Shown here piece by piece: positions 34,413 to 48,500 of a stretch of 64,000 bases of DNA; the first letter of the stretch is position 1; every line of letters starts with the position of its first letter. This stretch comes from Bidens hawaiensis. Taxonomy: Eukaryota > Streptophyta > Magnoliopsida > Asterales > Asteraceae. A program made the translations under genes and the position numbers. The notes below the pieces were generated by a model. It had not been told where the DNA came from. It saw only the letters and a list, made by a program, of their open reading frames with translations, and did no database searches. The stretch covers positions 1 through 64,000 of the forward strand of contig JAIQDT010003759.1 in NCBI GenBank assembly GCA_021521415.1, read 5' to 3'.

Positions 34413-35350
34413 GGGGGTGTTTGGTACAGAGAATGGAAAAGGAGAGAAAATAGAAATGGAAATGGAATTGTAGAGAAAGAGAATTGGTATGGAGAATGAG
34501 AATCATTTCTCTTGTTTGGTACACGAGAAAATAAACAGAGAACTCTACCATACCCAACCCCACCTCCACCCAACCTGACACCACTCACCACCGCAGCCCC
34601 ACCACCATAGCCCCACCACCACCAGCACCACCACCACAGCCCCACCACCACAGCCCCACACCACCAGCACCACCACCACAGCCCTTTCTTCAACCACAGC
34701 CCACCACCACCGGCTGCCGCCACCAAATCCCCTTCTTCAACCACAGTACACAAGAAATTAAAAAGATTCAAATTTTTGGAACATAAGATATAGAAAAAGG
34801 AGGCTCAGATCTGTCATCACTGCCTCTTTGGAGATTTTGTGGTGGTGGTTGTGGTGGCGATGATGATGATAATCAGAAGCCACCTGCGACCACCGCCGAT
34901 TTCCACCACCACTGTCACCCACCTGCGACCACAATCACCCGACCATCTGAAAACCCTAACCTACCACGAACCACCACTTGAAACCCTAATCTCCGTTCAC
35001 CCGTACCACCTGCAACCTACAACCGGTTACCATCTCTGTGTTCACCACTGCGAACGGCGGAGACGGGGTGGTGGTTGCAGACTTGGAGACGAGGTGGCGG
35101 TTGCAGACTTGGAGACGAGGTGGCGGCCGGAGACGGGGTGGTGGTCGGAGACGAGGTGGTGGCCGGAGACGAGGTGGTGACATGCTATGAGGAGGCTGCT
35201 GAGAAATGGATTTCTCTTTGTTTTAAAGAGAAATGTAATTCTCTAGTTTAGAGAAATAGAAAGAGAAATAGAAATGAAAAGTGGAAAACAAACAAAAGAA
35301 ATATTTCTAATTCCATTTCTCCCCAATCAAATCCCTCTACCAAACACCCC
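34413..35350. mobile_element. Harbinger-derived MITE with GGT-rich interior
   Basis: Ends are GGGGGTGTTTGGTACAGAG and CTACCAAACACCCC, flanked by tta (34410-34412 and 35351-35353). The left 150 bases match the right end of the Harbinger element at 4441-8583 in reverse, including GAATCATTTCTCTTGTTTGG and the AAATAAACAGAGAA block. The middle (about 34560-35190) has unrelated CCACCA/GGTGG-rich sequence with an open frame of 113 codons that looks like repeat translation, not a gene. The right end lies 302 bp before the enolase start codon. Confidence 0.88.
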
Positions 35351-35353
35351 TTA

Positions 35354-35652
35354 AGTCGAACCAAAAGTCAAAAACAATGACTTATGGGGACCGGACTGCA
35401 AATACTACGTGGCTACCAACTTTTAAGATCTGCCAGTACTACCAAACTTCAAGGACTGTTGTTGTAAATCATCAAGCATCAGTGTATTGGTTTTTGAAAA
35501 CCGGCTGGTGATCCAACGGCTGAGATTGTTTAGCCCCTTGTGCAAGTAGACTGTCTGCGTCTACTTATTTGGCCACAATCTCTCAATATTTTCACCTAAC
35601 CTTACAAACTTGTTCTCAATAATAATAATAATAATCTCAGATCTTAAATCTT
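35354..35652 (+). promoter_or_regulatory. Enolase promoter and 5' UTR region
   Basis: Sequence between the MITE and the enolase ATG. ACGTGGC at 35407-35413 is a G-box/ABRE-like core. There is no convincing TATA box. The last part, roughly from 35570, is pyrimidine-rich (ACAATCTCTCAATATTTTC) and could be the 5' UTR. An (AAT)6 microsatellite sits 18 bases before the start codon. Confidence 0.4.
35618..35635. repeat. (AAT)6 microsatellite in the likely enolase 5' UTR
   Basis: Six AAT units directly upstream of the enolase start, likely transcribed. Length variation here could be a marker. Confidence 0.85.
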
Positions 35653-39167
<3,515 letters not shown>

Positions 39168-39665
39168 ATTTTAAACATCGGGATGATCAAGAGCCGAGGA
39201 TCAATGTCCATGTGGAATATGCGATTGGTGATCGTGTATAAGTTTTTCTATAATAAGGGCTACTCTAGTTTTCTTTTGAGGGTTTTAACTGCTAAGTTTT
39301 GTAGTTTGGTTTTCGACATTTGAACTTGTTTCTCTTTGCCAATGGTAATGATACTGATTTTGCATCTAAATGGTATATGCGTTTTAAGTCTGATATATCG
39401 TAGTTTGTTTTGGTTGTGGCCTATCTTTTGGTTTTTTATTCGGTTAGCTAAATGCAACTTAAAAATAAAGCACGATAAGTTAACTAAATGAGTTGTCACA
39501 AGTCATGGTTGATGTCGTTGATGAGGTTGGCCATACTCCCTAATTAAGTCTATTTAGGTTTGTGTTCTTTTATTCATCACTTAATATGTTAATATCAAAT
39601 TTCAAAACAGACATTGTACTCGTATGAAAGGTTATACTTATGGTGAGGTGCGGGATTATAAGTCT
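39168..39665 (+). other. Enolase 3' UTR and downstream flank
   Basis: The first 200-300 bases after the stop are T-rich, as plant 3' UTRs are. An AATAAA lies near 39464. No other gene is seen. Confidence 0.4.
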
Positions 39666-39967
39666 AGAGGTGCACATACCGGGTATTTAAAAAACCCGGA
39701 ACCGGGTAGGAACCGGTTCCGGGTATGGTCAACAAAAATCAAACCAGGTTCGGGTAGGAACTGGTTCCGGGTATAGTCGGGTATTTGACCGGGTTTTGAC
39801 CAGTTCCGGGTCGGGTTTTGACCGGTTCCTCCGGGTTTTTTCCACCGGTTCCAGGTCGGTTCTGGTTCCAGAACCGGCCCCGAGGAGAAATCCTATACCC
39901 GGTCAGGAACCGGTTCCGGGTCGGTTCCACCGGTTCGGTTCCGGAACCGGTTATTTTGTGCACGTCT
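39666..39967. repeat. GGTTCCGGGT-rich palindromic element
   Basis: About 300 bases made largely of CCGG-centred words: GGAACCGGTTCCGGGT, ACCGGTTCC, GGGTTTTGACCGG. The ends are imperfectly inverted (GAGGTGCACA at the left, TGTGCACGTC at the right), so it may be a small terminal-inverted-repeat element with an expanded interior. The reading frames over it are repeat shadows. Confidence 0.6.
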
Positions 39968-40282
39968 AATTACAACTATGGTAACTAAAAGAAATGAAAT
40001 GAAGAGTGCTTACTGGTAATGGGTTCATCCTATTTTTTCAAATATACTACATTTTTCATACTGTTCAGTGATTTATCAAATAAATGGACACAAACAACTG
40101 TTTTTCTTAATAAATGAACACAAATTGAAAATCTTGGTTAAGTGTTCAATGCTCAACACTTATAAATCAAACATCAAGAACAACAACATGGTCACACAAA
40201 TAGATGCATTTTTTAATCCACAACCATCCTATATACCACCAAATGATTGACTTAATTCTATTCTATTTTAGAGTATTGTGTT

Positions 40283-40560
40283 CCTGAGTATCATTTAGGG
40301 AAAGAAAGGAAAGGAAAAGGTAGGAAAGAAAAGATTAACTGAGTTTCATTTAAGAATGGAAAGGGAAAGAAATAGGAAAATGTGTGCTCTCGAGTTTCAT
40401 TAAAGGAAAGAAATGGTAGGAATTGGAAGAAAAAGTAAGGGTAAAATTGAAGGTTTTGTTCCTTTCAATTTGGTAGGAAATTGATTGAAAGAAAGTTAGT
40501 GAAGAAAAAGAAATGAAATGAAAAAAAAAAGATTTCTTTCTTTCGTTTAATGATCTCGGG
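40283..40560. mobile_element. MITE-like element with GAAAGAAAGG ends
   Basis: The left end CCTGAGTATCATTTAGGGAA and the reverse of the right end CCCGAGATCATTAAACGAAA are imperfect inverted repeats. Two more degenerate copies of the same end (GAGTTTCATTTAAGAATGG, GAGTTTCATTAAAGG) are inside. The interior is purine-rich. No target duplication is certain, so the family is open. Confidence 0.5.
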
Positions 40561-42651
40561 AATACAGCCAAGGGTGTAAATCGTGTAGGTTTGAAGTTGA
40601 AGGATTTCGGGTTGGTAGGCTGACTAGGTGAACCCGAACACGGCCCAAATACTTAGTAGGGTCTTGCTGTCTTAGGCATACTTAAAATTACGTATTGTTG
40701 TGTCAGACACACTCAAAATTGTGCAGTGACTTTGATCGAAATGTTTAATGTTCATTTACAAAGAAAAAGGTATATATATATACTCACTGCATCAATAGCA
40801 ATTTGAACAAATGATGAGTGAAACTTAAATAAACACTTTTGTAAACTATGTATTTTTTAATATTTTTGTCTGGTCATATACTTGGTTATGCATACTTAGC
40901 TTGAGATTAGAGGAGTGGCTCTACATCAAGATCATGGTTTGGACCAAATGGTCAATATACTAAATAAATATTTAACTTGCCAAGTTGTAGAGATATGGGT
41001 AACATCCCTCGTAAAGTGTGTGCCAATGAAAGATCAAGCTTAGATGTCCACAATGTAATGTAATGGAACGGTAACATAATTTTTTTATTTTTTTATTGTG
41101 GGTCTCATGCACAATCACTTCATATATTCTTCTAAAATATATGGACGTGATCCTAGAAAGGTGTTGATAGTGATAATGTTAACTATGGTGACATGCCATC
41201 AATGCAAGGGTAAATGTGTAATTTGGGAAGATACATGCTTGCCTTGAACACTAGACATCATGGTTTGGTAATTCTTTTCTTGACTTCGTCTTTTTTCACC
41301 TCCCTAAATTCCATTTAGTACTTTCTATGTATTTTAACACATTTTAATATGATACTTTTAATTGTTAAAATATGCTTTTAAGCATTGCTAAACCTTTCAT
41401 CTTTCTGAACTGATTAGCAGTTCAATGTGTTGCTGTGCTGCTGATCTGATATTTATTTATTAGAGTAAATCACATGGGTCATTCATGTGGTACATAAAAT
41501 TAATTTATTAAGTTCCAAAATATCATCTATGTTTTGTATGTGAGCAAGAATTTCACTCTTGATTGGTTGATGCTGCAAAACAATTAAGTCAAGTTATTGC
41601 CATTAGATTATTTTGTAGTACTTGGTTGTTTTGTTTAGTAGATGGGATGCTTAAATAATAAATACTATGTACGGTGAGTTGTTTGAATGGAAACTAATGT
41701 TATTGACAAGTAAATAACATAACCCTAAGTGGTACATATATCTGTGAAACAACCATAATGAGGTTCTTTTGAGAACTTATTGTGCTATGCAATAAATTTA
41801 GTCTTATGTCAACAACATTAGTTTCCAATTTTTAGTAGATGGGATGCTTTAGATACTTGAAACAATTTAGATTTATATTATTAAATGGCAATCATCTCAT
41901 ATAATGTGCAACTAAATACAAGGGTCATAATGGGAATTCTATAATAAAGGATCAAATTTATAAAGGGTAGTTTAGGAAATAAAAGTTTTGAAGGAGTTTT
42001 GTGCAGGTCTGACCATTTAGTCAAACTGTTAGATGGGTTCTTCGTTGAACAAACCTCTATGTTTTTTGTTGAAAGGTCTGATCTTATATGTTGGGTTCTT
42101 CTCAAGGATCATAATTGTCATTTTTGAGTTAACGGGTCAGAACTACCATTTTAGTGAACATACGAAATTCTCATTTTTTGGTTATTCACAGTAGCAAATG
42201 AAGTAACATACCTTGTATTTTGATTCCCGATTCCCGCATCACAATAGCACGATAACACGTTCTATCTACTTTATAGATAAATATTACAAGTCATCAAGAA
42301 ATTCATCTAACTAAAGGAAGACATGTTTTCTTCTTCGTGTACTTGTGCTTTTGGATTATATGTTATTTGAGATTTTGTCGTGGACATCTGTAAAGATTTG
42401 TTTCTGGTATTTATTTTCTCATTTGTACAAACTGATAGCAATGCTGGAGGTTACTGTTTATTGGGTCAGATCCCAATGGATTTATTTCATTTAAAAAGAT
42501 CTACATATTTAAGTTTACGGGAGAGAGCTGAGACGATGTCAAATGTTAGCATACGTTCATGCTATATGAAGGTATTCTTTCGGTAACAATAGAAAAAACT
42601 GAAAATTAAATAATCAGATTAACAATACTTCCTTATTTGTTGTCTGTTTTT
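40561..42651. other. Intergenic, nothing recognised
   Basis: About 2.1 kb of AT-rich sequence without a supported gene. Short open frames here have no recognisable features. A phrase like TTTTTAGTAGATGGGATGCTT is repeated at about 41635 and 41833. Confidence 0.4.
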
Positions 42652-42761
42652 GCAGTTGAGTGGCTTGGATGATGAAAAATATGTCTTTCCAGTTTCCACA
42701 TAATTCGCAGTTGAGTGGCTTGAATAATGAAAAATGTGTCTTTCTAGTTTCCACATAATTA
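42652..42761. repeat. 55 bp direct tandem duplication
   Basis: Two adjacent copies of a unit starting GCAGTTGAGTGGCTTG and ending TTTCCACATAATT, differing at a few bases. Period 55. Confidence 0.9.
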
Positions 42762-43099
42762 AGAAGTTGTATGTTTTCTTGCAAGCTCTCCTATTATTAT
42801 ATATATAAATATCAACAGTTGGCGCCACATAATACCAACTGTTTTTCTATTTAAGAAATAAGTTTCAATACTCTATCAATATTGTTAGCCATGGTAAGTT
42901 GGCTGAAGTTAGTTATGTTAAATCATTTTTGTATTATTTGCCCAGGTTCGATCCTTTGCTTTGCTGTTTATTATTGACATGAGCATCTTTTTTTATTGTT
43001 TTGCTTGTAGCCTTGTACGCTTTGAGCATATATATGACATTTTTTTAAAGATCTTTTGAATTTAGACTCTTCTTTTAAAGGTTTTTTTTTTTCCAGTTT

Positions 43100-43698
43100 T
43101 ATTTAAGCATTATAATTTGACGAAGTTAAGTTTTATATTTAGTGTCAATATCGTAACGAATCTAAGCGATACCAACTAAATACGCATCGACTCATCGTCA
43201 AAACGTACCGTAACGAGCCTAGCCAATAATGAAATTATTTTTTATGTATACTTCTAGTACGATAAGGAACCTAACTGATACCGACCGAATGTTTGTCGAT
43301 TCGCCTATGCAACACCCGTGTTTTTTTTGTTACAATTATGTTAATTTTTCGAAATTATTTTTTGGGTTTAGTCCAGTTCCGTGGCGAACCTATCGATACC
43401 AACCGAATTCCTGCCACAACGTCCATATTTTTTCAACCGAATAAACATCGTTTTATATATATTATTTTTTGTATAAGCTATATGTTTACTACTTTCTTTT
43501 TCTAATTTGGTGTTGGTACCGGTACAAACCTAATCGATACCGACCAATGCCGCTTTGATCATAAATTGTATGTGTGCTGACACTATTTTGGGCGTTCACA
43601 TATAATTTTTTGATTTAGTGTAGGTGTCGTGACAAACTTAACCAATACCAACCGAATTTGCGTCAAGCCGTCGCCGCAACGCGGCGGGTTTAACCTAG
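43100..43698 (+). mobile_element. Helitron-like 3' end with diverged internal repeats
   Basis: The sequence ends in a perfect 6 bp hairpin (CGCCGC AAC GCGGCG, 43672-43686), then eight bases later CTAG (43695-43698) followed by T, as at Helitron 3' ends. Upstream, a block of the form TCG(A/T)TACCGACCGAAT preceded by CGTGACGAACCTA recurs at about 43155, 43260, 43385, 43515 and 43630, with spacing near 110-130. No Rep/helicase gene is seen. The 5' end (TC) is not located, so the left limit is only where the repeats begin. Confidence 0.6.
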
Positions 43699-43923
43699 TT
43701 AATATTAATCTTTATATTCTTACTACTCATAAGTTCATTTTATTGTGGCAAAGAGTATATTCAAGCATGCGCCAACTTTTGTGATTGCGGAGTGATTTAG
43801 TTGGAGAATTTATTGGTCTCACAAGAACAAAAACTAGGAGAAAGGTATGCAACTCTTATCTTAAACCGCACTCTTTTAATTTTCAAGCCTGGTTGTGAAA
43901 GACCAAAATACACTGCCTTAACA

Positions 43924-44770
43924 TCTGTTTGGTATGAGGTAATGGAATGGGCGACGGAATGGAATGGACGTGGTAATGGAATGGACAAAGGAATGGAATG
44001 AGTTATTACAATTCCAATGAACTGTTTGGTTACCACATGGGAATGAAATGGATAATTACTTTATATTGTTGGTAGGTAAGAAAAAAATAAAATTAAAATG
44101 GTAGTGAGTGGTGGTGGTGGGAGCGGTGGCGGTAACGGTGGAGGTGGTGGTGGCGGTAACAATGGAGTTGGTGGTGGGCAGCAGTGACGGTGGGCGGCGT
44201 GTGTGATGGTGGGGCGATGATTGATGGATGCAGGGGGCAGCTGGAAGTGGTGGGTGGCTGGCACGAATGGAGATGGTCTGTGGAGGTGAGTGGTGGCGGC
44301 GATGGACGCCAATGGTGGTGATTGGTGGCAGTGGCAGCGGCGGTGGGCAGCGTTGACGATGGGCGGCATGTGTGATGGTGGGGCGATGGTTGGTGGAGGT
44401 GGGTGGTGGCGGCGATGGACGCCAATGGTGGTGATTGGTGGCAGTGGCGGCGGCGGTGGGCAGCGTTGACGATGGGCGGCATGTGTGATGGTGGGGCGAT
44501 GGTTGGTGGAGGTGGGTGGTGGCGGGGTGGGCGACGATGGTGGTGGCGGCGGTGGTGGTGGTGTTGGGAGGGTGGTGGAGGTGATGTAGGGTGAATGAGG
44601 GAATGGAATGAAAAAAAACATGGGGTATGGATGGAATGGAATTGGGTATTTTAGAGGGAATGGAATGGGCTAGGTAATGGATCATTCCATTCCTTTGGTC
44701 AACCAAACACACTATTTTTCATTCCCTCACAATGGATCATTCCATTTCGTCTTCATTCCTGCATACCAAA
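43924..44770. mobile_element. MITE-like element with GGTGG-rich minisatellite core
   Basis: The left end TTTGGTATGAGGTAATGG and the reverse of the right end CTTTGGTATGCAGGAATG are imperfect inverted repeats; both are followed by a second TGTTTGGTTNACC motif further in. AATGGAATGG words fill the flanks. The core is a GGTGG-rich minisatellite. The target duplication is unclear, so exact ends are approximate. Confidence 0.5.
44100..44580. repeat. 113 bp GC-rich minisatellite
   Basis: The block GGCGGCGATGGACGCCAATG recurs at 44295 and 44408, giving a 113 bp period. A partial, more diverged copy is upstream (from about 44170) and GGTGGTGG runs fill the rest. Long proline/histidine-rich open frames on the minus strand come from the GGT bias and are not credited as genes. 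Confidence 0.85.
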
Positions 44771-45455
44771 GGCTACTAGAGAAAATGAATGTTTCCAACA
44801 CTTGAACACTTGAATGCATATATAAGAAGCCAGGTGGGATATTATTTGTAGATGAAGCGTGCCGATTAATACCAACTCAAAAATCAAATGATAAAGATTA
44901 TGGTTTATAAGGCTTTGAAGAAATAATTTCGGTTTAGAAAAAAGCACTACAAATATTTTATTGGATGCAATTTTAAGGAATTTATTTCAATCTTGTAGAT
45001 GAAAATGTTGATGCATATGACTATATGAGATTCCCATATACATTCTTTATTATCATAACCGAGAATGCTCATTTACACTTCCTACAACATGTTATTTATT
45101 AATCATGTTAATGATGCAACAATTAAAGTCATCAACGAATCAATGGCTAAAATAGAAATATTATTGTAAAAGGATTTTTGAATTATTGAGACTTGAAAGA
45201 ATTGGCTATAGTGAGTTCATTCCTCCACGTTATCAAATGGTTTTTATTAATACTGGTACATATTAAGTTTTACTTACATATTACTCGATCATGTTATTGC
45301 CTGGCGTATGTTAACACAATTGATGTTAAGTTAAATTTTGTTATACTCAATCCCATGTATCACTTAGTTAAGTTGTTTAAACCGGTAGTAGCATTTGGTA
45401 AACTAGTAAAATAAAGTAAAAACCATTTGCGCAGAACAATATTCTTGTTTCAGAA
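44771..45455. other. Upstream flank of the pyruvate kinase gene
   Basis: AT-rich sequence with no supported gene. Upstream regulatory sites could not be assigned. Confidence 0.4.
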
Positions 45456-45462
45456 TATAAAA
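45456..45462 (+). promoter_or_regulatory. Probable TATA box of the pyruvate kinase gene
   Basis: TATAAAA in the context CAGAATATAAAACC, 82 bases before the start codon. Transcription would start about 45485-45495 and leave a C/T-rich 5' UTR (TTCTTCAATTCACATCACTG..) of about 55 bases. Confidence 0.55.
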
Positions 45463-45543
45463 CCACCTGGTCAGTTTCTTCAATTCACATCACTGTCTTG
45501 TCTCTTTCTTTGAGATTCATCAGTGTCGCAAATCGGCCAAAAA

Positions 45544-48500
45544 ATGCACTCCAATCACCTGCTGCTCGAAGAACCAATCAGGATGGCTTCCATCCTTGAC
45601 CCTTCTAAAGCTGTTAGTCACTAGATTCATCTTTTTTTTTTTTTTTTAATTAATGTATATATTTTTTGCCTAATGATTTTGATTACTTGTGTGTAGAGTT
45701 TCTTCCCTGCGATGACGAAAATCGTCGGAACTTTAGGTCCTCGATCGAGATCGCTTGACGTCATCTCCGGTTGCCTCCAAGCTGGCATGTCTGGTATTAT
45801 TATTCATTATTCATTTCCTCTTATTATTAATTGTCGTTTAGCACTTTGTTTTTATTTTTTTCATGCATAGTTTTAGTTTAATTTCAGTTTTCATACTGAT
45901 GTTTTAGGGGTGTGTTATTAGCCTCAACCAATCGCTTTTCTGTTTATCACTTCTGTTTATTTTGTTCATTTTTTGGTTAATAACTAGATCCAATTTAGCC
46001 TAAAATTTTGACTTAGATATACATTAAACGGAGATATAAATACGTGAATTGGAGGTATAAAAGCTAGAAATATATGAAAATATGAATGGTTCGGTTAACG
46101 GAGGGTACAAAAATTAACCGATAACTGATTTTCGGTTAATTTTGGTTGGTTTTCGGTTGTGTTGTTACATATCTTATACTTGTTACAAAGTTTGATGTAG
46201 TGATGAGTTTAATTTTTGTAAAAGATAGAATTTAGGGCATTTTTGAATCCCTAATTTTATGTAACTAATTTGTTTGATGCTCAGAGTCATGGTATGATCC
46301 TTGTTGTTAGGGGTTGTGTTGTAAAATACTGAATATCGTTTTGTGATTTCATCATTGTGGATGTCAACATAGGTGTTAATCCGAAACAAATTCTTTATAA
46401 GTAATCTGCTTCAGACACAAAGAATAAGTTGTTACAGAGTTTGATGTAATGATCATGTTGACTGATGTTGTAAGGAGTTAACACCGATGTTAACTTTCTG
46501 TATTTAATACTTGTTACAGAGTTTGATGTAATGGCGAGTTTAGTTTTTGTAAGAATATTAGAATTTAGGTCAATTTTGCAGCCCTAGTTTTCTGTAATAA
46601 TTTGTTTGATGCACAGAGTCATGGTGTGATCTTGTTGAATAGGTGTTGTGTTGTAAGGTACTGGATATTGTTTTGAGATTTGATTTGATTGTTGTGGATG
46701 TGGCAGTTGCTAGATTTGATTTTTCATGGGGAGATTCTGAGTATCACCAAGAGACTTTGGAGAATTTGAAGGCTGCGGTGAAGAGCACTAAGAAGCTCTG
46801 TGCAGTATGACCTTTCTTTTATTCCTTTTCACCTGTTCAAATTAATCAGAACAGTTATCAATTACTAATGAAAGTTAACCATATTACTATATTAGTTAAG
46901 ATTTTCTAATAAGTGTTTCTATATGTAGGTGATGCTGGATACAGTTGGTGCTGAGATGCAGGTTGTCAATAAAAGTGAGAAGGCCATTTCACTTAAACAA
47001 GATGATGTTGTTGTTTTGACCCCTAATGAAGGTCAAGAAGCTTCTTCTCAGATACTACCAATCAACTTTGCTGGGCTAGCTAAGGTCAAATGCAATATCC
47101 TTATTATGTGGTAGTAATGCAACTTTATATAGTGGAATATGTTCAGATAGTTAGTAATGTAACTGACTGAAACTGTTCATGATTGAAAATAGGGAGAATT
47201 TCGTATATATCTCTATAAAACTTGTAAAATATCATATATACCGTTTTACGTCGAGTTTTTAGTTCAGTACCATTTTACCCATCTCAAGTATGTTATTCTT
47301 TAACACTATTTTATTTAAAACTGATATGGTTTAAACAGTTGTAAACAACGATAAACAACTTATGACGATCAATGGATTCATCGAGGGAAATTGAGTTGTA
47401 AAATTTTTGTATTGTAATATATATTCTCATGTATATTTGTATTTTATTTACGTCAAGATGGAAGGATTTTAGGTTATCAAACAGTTAATATATTTCGTTA
47501 CCAGAGAAACATATCATGATATGTCAAAAAAAAAAAAGAAACTCAATTTCATATTTATTGCAGACACAAAAAACTTTTACAATGATGTAAGCGTATATTT
47601 AACTAAACAATGAATGCTATTTTAATAGTCAATAATAGAGTATTTAGTTAAAGTTATCAACGAGTATGAAACTATAATATCGTACACAGAATAAAGGTCA
47701 ACGCATGAAAAGGACCGATCGGAAGAAAACTGATTTGTTTTTAATAAAATAGGTAAATTGGGCAAATATGTTGAATCTAGACCATTAATGAAAAGACCAC
47801 CAATTTTCGTTCACTTAATATTGCAAAACAAGTATTTATAATCTGTCTAATACATAAGTGTTATGTGCTTAGTGTGACATATAATTGGGATTTGGAGGTT
47901 ATTTTGGATCTTTCTAAAGGGTTCCTGTGTACTTACGAGAATGTTTACATGTTCTTTTCAGGCTGTGAAAAAAGGTGACACCATTTTTGTTGGTCAATAC
48001 TTGTTCACAGGAAGTGAAACAACCTCCGTTTGGCTAGAGGTATAAGCAAAATACTTATGTAATTTGTAATGGAAACAAATATTGTATGTCGTTTGTTGTA
48101 AATCATTTAGTCATTAACATGTTTAATGTTTTTTTACGAACGCGTTTTCAGGTTGATAAAGTTGAGGGGGCCGATGTTGTTTGCATGATTAAGAATTCTG
48201 CAACTCTTGCGGGAGCATTGTTCACTTTGCATGCATCTCAAGTTCATATTGATCTGCCTACTTTGACCGAAAAGGATAAAGAGGTAAACCTATTCTTAAG
48301 GTTATTAGACATGTGTTTCTTTGTGTGATCTCAATTGTGTACTTAAATAGATGGTTTATATTTTAGTAACAGCTTTCTTCAATTTCAGCATATCAGTACC
48401 TGGGGAGTTCGTAACAAAATTGACTTTCTGTCATTATCATACACACGACATGCACAAGACGTTTGTGAGGCAATCGTGCTTATACCAATAATGATGTCTT

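Noticed and set aside
34839..35180. 113-codon plus-strand frame upstream of enolase
   Set aside because: It lies inside the MITE and is made of CCACCA/GGTGG-biased sequence; its end is a repeated RWRPETGW pattern without a recognisable domain.
44056..44712. Long proline/histidine-rich minus-strand open frames
   Set aside because: Several frames are open at once over a GGTGG-rich 113 bp minisatellite. There is no start context, intron structure or domain, so they are repeat shadows.
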